A stretch of DNA of 42,398 nucleotides from ZC4RG29 sp964521255. Its GTDB lineage: Bacteria > Bacteroidota > Bacteroidia > Cytophagales > Cyclobacteriaceae. The position numbers and the translations under genes were made by a program. Location of the stretch: contig CAZFRM010000030.1 of assembly GCA_964521255.1 (NCBI GenBank), positions 1 to 42,398 on the forward strand, given 5' to 3'. The notes under the pieces are model-generated. The model was given only the letters and a program-made list of their open reading frames with translations. It searched no databases and had not been told where the DNA came from. Positions 7,400 through 15,885 of the stretch are shown piece after piece (position 1 is the first letter of the stretch; every line of letters begins with the position of its first letter).

Positions 7400-9234
7400 C
7401 AGTGTCCGAATTCTCCCTTTAATACATATTCTTCAATTTGTGGACGCTTGGTTGCGCCGAAAAGATATTTCTCAATCATAAGGCTCGCGATAGACGCTGA
7501 TGCGCGTGCCCCTTGTCCACCATACTCAACGTATACCGCTACTGCAATCTTCGGATTTTCTTTAGGAGCAAATGCAATGAACACCGAATGGTTAGGAAGG
7601 GGTTCATTTTGAACGGTTCCTGTCTTTCCACAAACAATAACATCTTTTAGTTTCGCACGATACTGTCCCGTTCCCGATTCTACCACAGTTTCCATCGCGT
7701 CTACAGCAACACGAAAGTGTGCTGAGTCAATGGTAGTAATACGCTTTTCTGTGAATCGTGAAAGCGGCATACCTGACTTCCCGATTGATTTCACCAAATG
7801 AGGTGTATAATAGAAGCCCCTGTTAGCAATAATTGAAACGAAGTTGGTCATCTGCAGCGGCACTACAAGATTTTCTCCTTCACCAATCGCAATGGAATAG
7901 ATGTTTGAAAATTTCCAGGGCCGTCCCCGGTAAGCACGATCATAATATGCAGGGCTTGGAACCAGGCCCCCTTTTTCATTGGGTAAGTCGATACCGAGAG
8001 GTTTACCAAAGCCGAAACTTCTCATGTGTTTATTCCATTCCTCCAACCCAATCCATGTATCCTTGTACGTGTCATTGGAAACTCCTTTGTTCAGCATGCG
8101 ACGCAGTACATTATGAAAATATGGATTGCATGAATGCGTTATTGCGCCTCGCAAATCTTCATTGGTGTGTGACCCATGGCAACTTACTATTCCACCGGCG
8201 CCTTTTCTAACGCAGGGAATACGCGTTTCCGGGGTAATCACCCCCTCCTGCAAAGCAACCATGGATTGAGCGATCTTGAAAATTGAACCTGGCCTGTATT
8301 GCGCCATTAGCGGGCGATTGAAAAGCGGTTTGTTTGTATCGTTGCTGATTAATGTAAAGTTGGAACTGTAGTCTCGTCCTGTTAAAAGATTAGGATCATA
8401 CGATGGGCCAGAAACCATTGCCAATACTTCACCCGTTGCTGGTTCAATGGCAATAATACTTCCTGATTTACCTTTCAACAGAAACTCTCCATACTCCTGA
8501 AGGTCAAGATCAATAGTGGTAACCAGATCTTGTCCGGGAACGGAGAGTGTATCATACTTACCGTCTTTAAATTTCCCTTTGATAATACCATCCTTATTTC
8601 GGAGAAGATACGATACACCGCGCTTTCCTCTTAAGTATGATTCATAATAACTTTCAATGCCGCTTTGTCCGATGTAATCGCCCTGTCGGTAAATCTGAGA
8701 AGTATCTCTTTTAAGTTGTGCTTTTGAGATTTCACTTACATACCCCAGTGCATTTGCAAAAGCTGCCGAGGTGTATGCCCGCGTTGTTCTTGCCTGGATA
8801 TAAAAACCGGGAAACTCATCAATATGATCCTGAATTTTAGCAAAGTCTTTATTTGATAATTGCTTAATAAAGGGAGTCGGTTGTAGCTCTGAGGCTTTTC
8901 TATTGCGAATTTCCGTGTATAAAAGGTTAAACCTTTCTTTGAGATTTTCTTTTGTTATATCGAATACGTGACAAAACTTCGCACTGTCTAATTGCTTCAT
9001 ATCCTTGAGTATGATTAACAAGTCGTACTCAGGACTATTAAAAACGATTAGCTTCCCGTTACGGTCATAGATAAGACCTCTTACGGGGTATTGAACATCT
9101 TTGCGTATAGCGTTGGTGTCGGCGAGTTCTTTGTAAATATCATCCACAACCTGGATAAAGAATAACTTCGCCAGGAAGATAACGGCTACAAGAACAAATA
9201 CGAGTTGAATAATTTCTCTTCTGCCTTCATTCAT
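7399..9234 (-). CDS. mrdA: Penicillin-binding protein 2
   Basis: This 611-aa class B PBP is the elongasome transpeptidase that cross-links new peptidoglycan. It has one N-terminal membrane anchor (about residues 9-29), then the PBP dimerisation or pedestal domain containing VRGLIYDRNG, then the transpeptidase domain. The three active-site motifs are present: S317-x-x-K320 (GSIFK), S368-x-N370 (HSCNP) and K537-T-G (CGKTGT). Its ATG overlaps the mreD stop by 4 nt and its stop overlaps rodA by 1 nt. Confidence 0.96.
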   Translation of the reverse strand: MNEGRREIIQLVFVLVAVIFLAKLFFIQVVDDIYKELADTNAIRKDVQYPVRGLIYDRNGKLIVFNSPEYDLLIILKDMKQLDSAKFCHVFDITKENLKERFNLLYTEIRNRKASELQPTPFIKQLSNKDFAKIQDHIDEFPGFYIQARTTRAYTSAAFANALGYVSEISKAQLKRDTSQIYRQGDYIGQSGIESYYESYLRGKRGVSYLLRNKDGIIKGKFKDGKYDTLSVPGQDLVTTIDLDLQEYGEFLLKGKSGSIIAIEPATGEVLAMVSGPSYDPNLLTGRDYSSNFTLISNDTNKPLFNRPLMAQYRPGSIFKIAQSMVALQEGVITPETRIPCVRKGAGGIVSCHGSHTNEDLRGAITHSCNPYFHNVLRRMLNKGVSNDTYKDTWIGLEEWNKHMRSFGFGKPLGIDLPNEKGGLVPSPAYYDRAYRGRPWKFSNIYSIAIGEGENLVVPLQMTNFVSIIANRGFYYTPHLVKSIGKSGMPLSRFTEKRITTIDSAHFRVAVDAMETVVESGTGQYRAKLKDVIVCGKTGTVQNEPLPNHSVFIAFAPKENPKIAVAVYVEYGGQGARASASIASLMIEKYLFGATKRPQIEEYVLKGEFGH

Positions 9235-9746
9235 AATCGCCTCCTTTCAGCAAATAAAAATTGAACGATCAGTATAACAAGCATTGTCAACAAGGTGCTG
9301 GCAAATACTTTCCACAGGGTAAACCAAAAAATTCCAAAACCACCTGCTTCAATAAAAAACAATACTGTATGATGTATGAAAACAAGTGGTGTAGCGTAAA
9401 CCACGAACCACTGAATTCCATTTATTGCTAAAGTAGGTGAGGTATTGCTGTCGTATCCTCCTTGTGGCGTGTTTAAATTTAACCAATAATTCCGCAGGTA
9501 CATAATCAATACACTGGCTGACGCATGCATACCTAATGAATCGTAAAAAATGTCAATGGTGAATCCCATCAGGAATCCGATGCCCATTAATAGGAGTGTA
9601 TTAATTTCAACGGGAAGCAGGATGAGAAAAGCGATATAGATAAAACAAAAGGCCGTATGAAAGAGCACAACGTTTTTCATTACGAATACCTGGAGCGCAA
9701 GGTAAACGAAGAAGGAAATAATTTGACCGATCCCTAATCTGCTCAT
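9231..9746 (-). CDS. mreD: Rod shape-determining membrane protein MreD
   Basis: This 171-aa protein is almost wholly hydrophobic with about five membrane segments. MreD sequences are poorly conserved; here the call rests on size, membrane topology (including LLMGIGFLMGFTIDIFYDS, a region typical of MreD) and its position between mreC and the PBP2 gene, overlapping each by 4 nt. It links the cytoplasmic MreB filament and MreC to the wall-synthesis enzymes. Confidence 0.9.
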   Translation of the reverse strand: MSRLGIGQIISFFVYLALQVFVMKNVVLFHTAFCFIYIAFLILLPVEINTLLLMGIGFLMGFTIDIFYDSLGMHASASVLIMYLRNYWLNLNTPQGGYDSNTSPTLAINGIQWFVVYATPLVFIHHTVLFFIEAGGFGIFWFTLWKVFASTLLTMLVILIVQFLFAERRRL

Positions 9747-10579
9747 CGTAACACTTCTTTAGTCAGCGTTTCAAGTGAATCTTGTTCGTCCTTTAAATTG
9801 CTTTTTACCACGGCCACATAAGTGAGCTGTTGAAAATCCTGCAGGAGGCGAACCTTCAATTGATAAAACAGTGCTGCATTACCCAACTCTATTTTGTCGA
9901 TAGTACCAATAATAATGTCTTGAGGAAAGATTGCATTGTAACCAGAGGTCACAATTGTATCTCCAACCAACGGCTTCACATGCCGGGGAATATAATTCAG
10001 GTTGACGAACAGCGGATTAAGACCATCCCATTGAACGGTGCCAAAATGCCCGGTACGTTGCAGCATGGCCGATACCATTACACCGGTATTAAGTATTGAA
10101 GTTACCACGCTGTAATGCCTGGAGGTGGCTTTTACTTTTCCTACTACTCCGCCACTGCTTATTACGGCCATCCCTTCTTCTATACCTTCATTAGAACCTT
10201 TGTCGATAGTAATAAAATTGGTAAAACGGTTAACGGAATTGTTCACCACTTTTGCGTTGGCAAACTCATAACGGTTTATAAGAGCAGTATCCGTAATGAC
10301 GGTAGTAGTGCCCGGCAAAATTTGCATTCGCTGTTCAAGTCGTGTACGCAGTGATGCATTTTCCTCCGACAGACTGAGGTTCGTTTCACGCAATGAAAAA
10401 TACTCCCTCACGCCATAAGAGAATCCATTAAGATTGGCCACTATGGCATTTGAGGAGTTAAAGAATTGAGCGCTTTGGTAGTGATTACTGGACACGATGA
10501 GCCAGGCACACAAGATTTCAAGTGTTAAAAAGATGAAGAAGGCACGATATTGAAAAAAGAAAATGAATAACCTCTCCAT
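9743..10579 (-). CDS. mreC: Rod shape-determining protein MreC
   Basis: This 278-aa inner-membrane protein has an N-terminal anchor (about residues 10-30), a coiled coil (about 62-85, beginning LRETNLSLSEENASLRTRLE) and the periplasmic beta-barrel MreC domain with GSNEGIEEGMAVISSGGVVG and GDTIVTSGYNAIFPQDIIIG. It activates PBP2 and joins it to MreB/MreD. It follows mreB after 4 nt and overlaps mreD by 4 nt. Confidence 0.95.
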   Translation of the reverse strand: MERLFIFFFQYRAFFIFLTLEILCAWLIVSSNHYQSAQFFNSSNAIVANLNGFSYGVREYFSLRETNLSLSEENASLRTRLEQRMQILPGTTTVITDTALINRYEFANAKVVNNSVNRFTNFITIDKGSNEGIEEGMAVISSGGVVGKVKATSRHYSVVTSILNTGVMVSAMLQRTGHFGTVQWDGLNPLFVNLNYIPRHVKPLVGDTIVTSGYNAIFPQDIIIGTIDKIELGNAALFYQLKVRLLQDFQQLTYVAVVKSNLKDEQDSLETLTKEVLR

Positions 10580-10583
10580 GAAA

Positions 10584-11609
10584 TTAGGTCATCAGCACGG
10601 CACGGAACGATGTCATATTTTTCAAAGCCAACCCAGTACCCCGCACCACGGCACGCAACGGATCGTCCGCTACATGTATGGGTAATTTTGTTTTCAAAGC
10701 TAAACGCTTATCCAATCCGCGAAGCAAAGCACCACCACCTGTAAGATAGATACCACGTTCATAAATATCAGCGGATAATTCAGGAGGAGATGTTTCAAGG
10801 GCTTTTAAAACAGCCTCTTCAAGTTTAGAAACCGATTTGTCTAAAGCAAAGGCTACTTCAGAATACGATATCTTAATGGTTTTGGGAATACCCGTCATCA
10901 AATCGCGGCCACGAATCTCATAATCTTCGGGTCCGTCATCCAGCTCCGTCAGTGCGGATCCCACTTCAATCTTCACTTTCTCAGCAGAGCGCTCACCAAT
11001 CAAAAGGTTATGCTGGCGACGCATATAATCCAGTATATCCCGGTTGAATGTATCACCGGCAACCCGAATAGATTGATCACAAACAATTCCGGAAAGTGCT
11101 ATTACAGCAATATCAGTCGTTCCCCCACCGATATCAACAATCATGTTGCCGATAGGGGCTTCTATGTCGATTCCAATACCAATCGCGGCGGCAATGGGTT
11201 CATGGATCATATATACTTCTTTCGCTCCTGCATGTTCAGCCGAATCGCGAACAGCACGTTTCTCTACTTCAGTAATCCCGGAAGGAATACAGATGATCAT
11301 CCGGTGAGAAGGTGGGAACAGGCGTTTTCCGGTGTCGATCATTTTGATTAAACCACGGATCATCATTTCAGCAGCATGGAAATCGGCGATTACGCCTTCT
11401 TTCAAAGGTCGTATTGTCTTGATGTTTTCATGCGTCTTTTCATGCATTTGCATAGCTTCACGACCAATGGCCAAGACTTTGTTAGAACTCTTGTCGATCG
11501 CAATAATAGAGGGCTCATCAACTACGATTTTGTCTTTGTAGATAATAAGGGTGTTGGCAGTGCCAAGGTCCATGGCAATGTCGCTTGAGAAGAAATCAAA
11601 AAATCCCAT
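10584..11609 (-). CDS. mreB: Rod shape-determining actin homologue MreB
   Basis: This 341-aa actin-like ATPase forms membrane-bound filaments that orient lateral wall synthesis. Nucleotide-binding motifs are phosphate 1 (DLGTANTLI, residues 16-24), phosphate 2 (DIGGGTTDIAVI) and the adenosine motif (LTGGGALLRGLD). Length matches the family. It starts the five-gene shape operon. A 346-nt gap with palindromic repeats separates it from purH, and no consensus minus-strand promoter is seen there, so the purH promoter may supply at least part of its transcription. Confidence 0.97.
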   Translation of the reverse strand: MGFFDFFSSDIAMDLGTANTLIIYKDKIVVDEPSIIAIDKSSNKVLAIGREAMQMHEKTHENIKTIRPLKEGVIADFHAAEMMIRGLIKMIDTGKRLFPPSHRMIICIPSGITEVEKRAVRDSAEHAGAKEVYMIHEPIAAAIGIGIDIEAPIGNMIVDIGGGTTDIAVIALSGIVCDQSIRVAGDTFNRDILDYMRRQHNLLIGERSAEKVKIEVGSALTELDDGPEDYEIRGRDLMTGIPKTIKISYSEVAFALDKSVSKLEEAVLKALETSPPELSADIYERGIYLTGGGALLRGLDKRLALKTKLPIHVADDPLRAVVRGTGLALKNMTSFRAVLMT

Positions 11610-11783
11610 TTATTAGTTGAAATAAAGTGTTAAAAAATGTGCTTTGGGGAGACCTGCTACAGTAGTGGGTCTTTTTCAAAATTGTGCCAATTTACCAAAT
11701 AATCAAACTGCGATTCAAAAATGTAAGTTTTTTCAGAAGTTTTCGTAAGCTTCCCCGACAAGTGAATTAGTGATAAGTTAATT

Positions 11784-11941
11784 GTTAAAAGTTAATCGTT
11801 AATTGGGAGCAACTCATATATGTGACATGGATCTACAGGTAAAGGATATCAAGATCATTAGTGTGATCTGGCAACTGTGATCAGTGATTCTCTGGCCGAT
11901 TAACATTTAACTTTTAACGCCTGCCTGCCGGCAAAGGCAGG
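11784..11941. repeat. Palindromic repeats in the purH-mreB gap
   Basis: The 346-nt gap 11610-11955 has no open frame of interest. GTTAAAAGTTAA (11784-11795) is perfectly inverted at 11907-11918, with smaller complementary segments between. Directly after it CCTGCC (11920-11925) pairs with GGCAGG (11936-11941) around GCCGGC. Both resemble dispersed intergenic repeats. Located within an apparent transcription unit, they could form mRNA hairpins that lower expression of the downstream mre genes. Confidence 0.55.
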
Positions 11942-11955
11942 ACTAACCTTTCCAC

Positions 11956-13482
11956 CTAGTGCTTGAAATGTCGGATGCCGGTAAAAACCATAGCCATGTC
12001 ATGTTGATCGCAGAAGTTGATTGAATCCTGATCCTTAACCGACCCACCGGGCTGAATCACGGCCTGAATGCCAGACTCCCATGCGATCTCAACACAATCC
12101 GGAAAGGGGAAGAATGCATCGGAAGCCATCACAGCGCCTTTCAGTTCGAAGCCGAAGGCATGCGCTTTTTCAATGGCCTGCTTTAATGCGTCAACGCGGG
12201 AAGTCTGGCCGACACCACTGGCAATGAGTTGACCGTTCACGGCGAGTATAATGGTGTTCGACTTGGTGTGCTTGCAGATTTTGCTTGCGAATAATAAGGC
12301 ATCGATCTCTAAAGAGGATGGTGAACGTTTGGTTACCAGTTTAAGGTCCTCCTTTCCATCTGTTTTCAAATCGAGGTCTTGTTCTATTACGCCATTGAGA
12401 ATACTCTTGAACTGCTTCTTTTCTGCCAGCGATTTCTTTTGCAATAAAATCATCCGGTTCTTTTTCGATCTCAATAAATCAAGCGCTGCCTCATCATAAG
12501 CAGGGGCGATTAATATTTCGAAAAAGAGTTTATTGAGCTCTTCGGCCGCAGCCAGGTCTATCGTTTTATTGGTTGCCAGCACGCCGCCGAAAGCTGAAAT
12601 AGTATCGGCCTGAAAAGCTTTCAGGTACGCCTCTTTAACATTTTGGCCTGTTGCTACACCACATGCATTGGTATGCTTGATAATGACAAACGCCGTCTCA
12701 TCTTTGAATTCACTAACAAGGTTCACGGCAGCATCAACATCTACAAGGTTGTTATAGGACAATTCTTTGCCATTCAATTGTTCAAACAATCCATCCAGAT
12801 CACCAAAGTATCTTCCTTGTTGATGGGGGTTCTCACCATAGCGGAGAATTCGTCCGTGCTGATAGCTCCTTTTAAAACTTGGAATATCGAATGATTGATT
12901 AAAATAATTGAAAATGGCAGTATCGTAATGTGATGTAGCATCAAATGCCAGGGCAGCAAATTTTTTTCTGTCGATAAGATCTGATGTGCAATGTTTAGCT
13001 TCTAACAGATGCAGAAGATCATCATATTCATTCCGTGATGCAACGATAAGGACATCCTTGAAATTTTTTGCAGCTCCGCGGATAAGTGAAATTCCACCGA
13101 TATCAATCTTCTCAACAATTTCATCTTCGGCCGCTCCCTTCGCCACGGTTTCTTCAAAAGGATAAAGGTCGACAATCACCAGGTCGATAGGGTTAATGTC
13201 AAATTCTTTTGCCTGACGTTCATCGCCCTCATCGTCTCTTCTAAAGAGAATGCCACCAAAAATTGCAGGGTGAAGTGTTTTAACCCGTCCTCCAAAAATG
13301 GAAGGGTATCCGGTAAGGTTTTCAACCGGTGTTACGGCGTAGCCAAGCTTCTCTATAAATTCTTGCGTGCCGCCTGTTGAGACAAACTCAACCTTATGGC
13401 TGGCCAATAAGTGAATGATGGGCTCCAGGTTATCTTTATAGTAAACGGAAATGAGCGCTCGGGAAACTTTACGGTTTGACAT
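11956..13482 (-). CDS. purH: Bifunctional AICAR transformylase/IMP cyclohydrolase
   Basis: This 508-aa enzyme carries out the last two steps of IMP synthesis. The N-terminal MGS-like cyclohydrolase domain starts RALISVYYKDNLEPI and contains FVSTGGTQEF. The C-terminal transformylase domain contains RYGENPHQQ and the Lys-His catalytic pair in IIKHTNACGVATG. Length is normal. The order purH then mreB-mreC-mreD-mrdA-rodA is common in Bacteroidota. A good promoter lies 27 nt upstream. Confidence 0.97.
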   Translation of the reverse strand: MSNRKVSRALISVYYKDNLEPIIHLLASHKVEFVSTGGTQEFIEKLGYAVTPVENLTGYPSIFGGRVKTLHPAIFGGILFRRDDEGDERQAKEFDINPIDLVIVDLYPFEETVAKGAAEDEIVEKIDIGGISLIRGAAKNFKDVLIVASRNEYDDLLHLLEAKHCTSDLIDRKKFAALAFDATSHYDTAIFNYFNQSFDIPSFKRSYQHGRILRYGENPHQQGRYFGDLDGLFEQLNGKELSYNNLVDVDAAVNLVSEFKDETAFVIIKHTNACGVATGQNVKEAYLKAFQADTISAFGGVLATNKTIDLAAAEELNKLFFEILIAPAYDEAALDLLRSKKNRMILLQKKSLAEKKQFKSILNGVIEQDLDLKTDGKEDLKLVTKRSPSSLEIDALLFASKICKHTKSNTIILAVNGQLIASGVGQTSRVDALKQAIEKAHAFGFELKGAVMASDAFFPFPDCVEIAWESGIQAVIQPGGSVKDQDSINFCDQHDMAMVFTGIRHFKH

Positions 13483-13508
13483 TGGTTCAGGATTGAAAAT
13501 TGAAGGTG

Positions 13509-13537
13509 CAAAAGTATTAAAAATGCTAAAGGGCTCA
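13509..13537 (-). promoter_or_regulatory. Promoter of purH (and probably mre genes)
   Basis: On the minus strand, TTG (13537-13535) and TACTTTTG (13516-13509) are separated by 18 nt, close to the Bacteroidota consensus TTG-N19-TAnnTTTG. The predicted start is a few bases further on, giving a leader of about 20 nt before the purH ATG at 13482. Confidence 0.6.
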
Positions 13538-13600
13538 AGCGGCTTTGCTATGTTCCTTAAAGTATTTTATAATTTCAGAGTAGTATCTCCGAAGTTTGTT

Positions 13601-13692
13601 TCCCGCAGATTGCGCAGACCGGCCTGCATAGGCAGGTTAACGCAGAAATTTTAGTGCTGGATTTTCTGCGCCTATCCGCGAAATCTGCGGGA
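13601..13692. repeat. Palindromic intergenic repeat (CGCAGAT type)
   Basis: TCCCGCAGAT (13601-13610) is perfectly inverted at 13683-13692. Internal complementary parts include GCGCAGA against TCTGCGC, and a GCCTGCATAGGC palindrome sits near the middle. It ends one base before the stop of the DinB-like gene, so it lies in that gene's 3' end and upstream of the purH promoter. It may act as a transcript end or be a dispersed repeat. Confidence 0.65.
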
Positions 13693-13693
13693 G

Positions 13694-14248
13694 CTAAATA
13701 ATCGCATCTTCAAATTCCTCAAACAACTTTTCTATTTGTCTTGCCTGCCGCCTCGTATGTAAAGCAAGAAAATAAATGCAGTGATATACATCAAGCTTGC
13801 CAATGGTATCGTTCACTTTTGTTTCATGAAGCATGCCTTCTCCATTCTTTAGCAAATCAAGATGATCAAAACACTCACCCAGTTGATAGCGCAGTCTGAA
13901 TCGTAATTGATGCAGCGATTCATTTTCCGTGACATACTCAGCGGGCTTTGTCCAGTGAGTAGTTAAATCCGTTTCTTCAGGTAGTGATGAGCAGAGTTTA
14001 TATTGATTCCTCATTTCATCGGTGATTCGTGCGGTCTCTGCATTCGAAAGAGCTTTCGATGATGCTTCGTTTATGGTTAGAAGTAATCTATGATTTGTTG
14101 TAGTCACGTGATCCAAAAGCTGCAACACACTTCTCCCTCCGGAACTGAAATGCAGGAACTCCTTTTTCTCATCGAATGTACGATCGAGTAAGGCGAATGC
14201 GCTGATCAGCTCCTTGTTTATGGTTGATATAATATTTTGTATAGTCAT
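13694..14248 (-). CDS. DinB-like four-helix protein
   Basis: This 184-aa cytoplasmic protein fits the DinB/YfiT-like superfamily of four-helix bundles, often metal-binding and thiol-transferase-like. Metal-ligand candidates are His47 in LLDHVTTTNH and the C-terminal HTRRQARQIEKL motif, which is typical of the fold (H-x3-RQ). The substrate is unknown. The start is preceded, 15 nt away, by an intrinsic terminator and an upstream 30-codon frame, so expression may depend on terminator read-through. Confidence 0.75.
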   Translation of the reverse strand: MTIQNIISTINKELISAFALLDRTFDEKKEFLHFSSGGRSVLQLLDHVTTTNHRLLLTINEASSKALSNAETARITDEMRNQYKLCSSLPEETDLTTHWTKPAEYVTENESLHQLRFRLRYQLGECFDHLDLLKNGEGMLHETKVNDTIGKLDVYHCIYFLALHTRRQARQIEKLFEEFEDAII

Positions 14249-14263
14249 TGTTTCGATTAAAAT

Positions 14264-14290
14264 AAAAAAGCCCAGATGTTATTCCGGGCT
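14264..14290 (-). terminator. Intrinsic terminator before DinB-like gene
   Basis: On the minus strand AGCCCGGA (14290-14283) pairs with TCTGGGCT (14276-14269) with one G-U pair around a 6-nt loop, followed at once by a T-run. It lies 28 nt after the stop of the 30-aa frame and 15 nt before the DinB-like ATG. It can end the short transcript or act as an attenuator. Confidence 0.8.
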
Positions 14291-14317
14291 CTCGTATTAT
14301 TAGTTTATCGTTGACGA

Positions 14318-14410
14318 CTAATGTATAACACAATCCCGGACAAAAAAATCAATGTCGCGCATGCGCACGGCCTTTGATTTATTGACGATATGTAGTTGTG
14401 ATGTGTTCAT
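14318..14410 (-). CDS. 30-aa peptide, possible leader peptide
   Basis: ATG at 14410 opens a frame of 30 codons ending in TAG (14320-14318). The peptide is MNTSQLHIVNK then SKAVRMRDIDFFVRDCVIH; it is basic with no membrane segment, and I recognise no family. A TACATTTG box ends only 5 nt before the ATG, so the mRNA would be leaderless or nearly so. The codons for Val-Arg-Asp contain TCCGGG, which is complementary to CCCGGA in the left arm of the following terminator. The rest of the 14249-14597 gap holds nothing I can identify except a CCTCTC/GAGAGG hairpin (14529-14552). It may be an independent small gene or an attenuator leader; neither is proven. Confidence 0.5.
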   Translation of the reverse strand: MNTSQLHIVNKSKAVRMRDIDFFVRDCVIH

Positions 14411-14415
14411 GTGGA

Positions 14416-14423
14416 CAAATGTA
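14416..14423 (-). promoter_or_regulatory. -7 box of the 30-aa frame
   Basis: TACATTTG on the minus strand is a full match to TAnnTTTG. The region 19-23 nt further upstream has TTA rather than TTG, so the -33 element is weak. Its position 5 nt before the ATG implies transcription starting at or beside the initiation codon. Confidence 0.5.
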
Positions 14424-14597
14424 AAAAAGTTTCTGATTGCATGTGTTAAGTTTTGAAAATTTATTCAGGGATACGCTAAAACAAATGACACATGTTAATT
14501 TATAAATCTGAGACCTGCTAATGCAATCCCTCTCTCCTTTTTCGGTGAGAGGTATTCTGAATCTTCAAGTAGCAGAAACAAAAGATGGGAGTGACTT

Positions 14598-15737
14598 CTA
14601 CGCTTTCATCATCAGGTCTAAAAGTTTTCGATCAAGTTTCTGACCATGCCAGTCTTCATAATTAACATCTTCTCTTCCTGAGTTCAGCACACCAAAACTT
14701 CCGGAAAATTCCCAAAGGGCAAATCCGATTTTGTTTTCACTCAAAATTCCCAACACATCCTTGAACCAGGCGAGGAAAACTTCGTGTGGAGTTTTATTCC
14801 AGCAGCCGCATTCACCACAGTGAACACCTACTCCTTTTTTAACTAACTCAATCCAGGGGGCATAAAAATCATCGAGCATTTTTTTGCTCAGGTATTGCTC
14901 ACCAACTTGTCCGGGCCATTTTGGTTCAGGTAAGTTGTCAACATCTTTAAATGCCCACGGCGCCTTGTAGTGCGAAATAATTCCGGGATGATAACCCCGG
15001 CAACTTTGTCCGATGTTGAGGTCTGTAATTTCGGGAATTACTTTTGTGCCTACATCATTTCCATCAGCAATTACCATGTGATCAGGATTTTCTTTTCGAA
15101 TGGCATCAGCCGCAGCCTTAGCAACTTTGCGATACACATCTCCCGGAACGGTGCTGCGCTTTGAATGCTGATCGTTCATGTCTTCGCGCATGGAGGGTTC
15201 GTTAACAAGATCAAAACTTATTTTTTTGCTGGACACATTCTTATAACGTTTTGCCCACATGTTCCAGTGAAAACAAAATGCATCGAGTGCGGCCTGATCT
15301 TTCCATAGGTTATAAGGTTCATTAAAACCCGCGTTGACGCAATAGCCCGGAGCGCGGTGAAGATTGAGGCTTACATGCAGATTGTATTTATGAGCGAGGG
15401 AAACAAGTCCGTCAATTTTATCAACAGCCTTCTCATCAATCTTGTAAACATCCTCCGGTGTTATATTTTTAGCGCGATCAATATTTAAATAGGAAGGATA
15501 AGCCATGGGTATCCGAACAAAATCAAATCCCCAGTCCTGCATCCATTTAAAATATTCTTCTTTTGCTCCCTGCCATGAACTGTTCACCGGATTGGGTGAA
15601 AAGAAGTCAAGAAGGTTAAATCCTTTCCAGCGTGGTAATTTGTTTTCCAATCTTTCCGCTGAAAGTGCACTTGATCCTGTGACACTCAACGCGGCTGTTG
15701 CAAGAGCAGCGTTTTTAACAAAAGTTCTGCGATCCAT
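14598..15737 (-). CDS. Tat-exported glycoside hydrolase family 5
   Basis: This 379-aa enzyme looks like a GH5 beta-glycanase (cellulase-type fold). The N-terminus has a twin-arginine signal (MDRRTFVKNAALATAALSV), so it is exported folded. The (beta/alpha)8 domain contains FVRIPMAYPSY, the general acid/base E180 in FDLVNEPS and the probable nucleophile E309 in VHCGECGCWN, followed by FALWEFSGSFG. Length is normal for a single-domain GH5. The exact substrate (cellulose, mannan, other glucans) cannot be read from the sequence. It is divergent from a TonB receptor gene with 148 nt between. Confidence 0.92.
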   Translation of the reverse strand: MDRRTFVKNAALATAALSVTGSSALSAERLENKLPRWKGFNLLDFFSPNPVNSSWQGAKEEYFKWMQDWGFDFVRIPMAYPSYLNIDRAKNITPEDVYKIDEKAVDKIDGLVSLAHKYNLHVSLNLHRAPGYCVNAGFNEPYNLWKDQAALDAFCFHWNMWAKRYKNVSSKKISFDLVNEPSMREDMNDQHSKRSTVPGDVYRKVAKAAADAIRKENPDHMVIADGNDVGTKVIPEITDLNIGQSCRGYHPGIISHYKAPWAFKDVDNLPEPKWPGQVGEQYLSKKMLDDFYAPWIELVKKGVGVHCGECGCWNKTPHEVFLAWFKDVLGILSENKIGFALWEFSGSFGVLNSGREDVNYEDWHGQKLDRKLLDLMMKA

Positions 15738-15885
15738 ATCAATTGATTTAAACCACTACGAAGATAGGCGCTTTGAGTAACCTGGGTGAAATAAATTACT
15801 CCTCCGGCATATTTCCGGTTTTTAAATAGAACCATTGTACTATAAATTGCGCCGTTATTTAAAAATGTTAATCTTAAGTTGAGAG

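Noticed and set aside
14529..14552. CCTCTC/GAGAGG hairpin as terminator of the GH5 gene.
   Set aside because: There is no T-run after it on the minus strand; it looks like a dispersed repeat hairpin.
15738..15885. Fur box in front of the TonB receptor.
   Set aside because: No sequence close to the GATAATGATAATCATTATC-type operator could be found.
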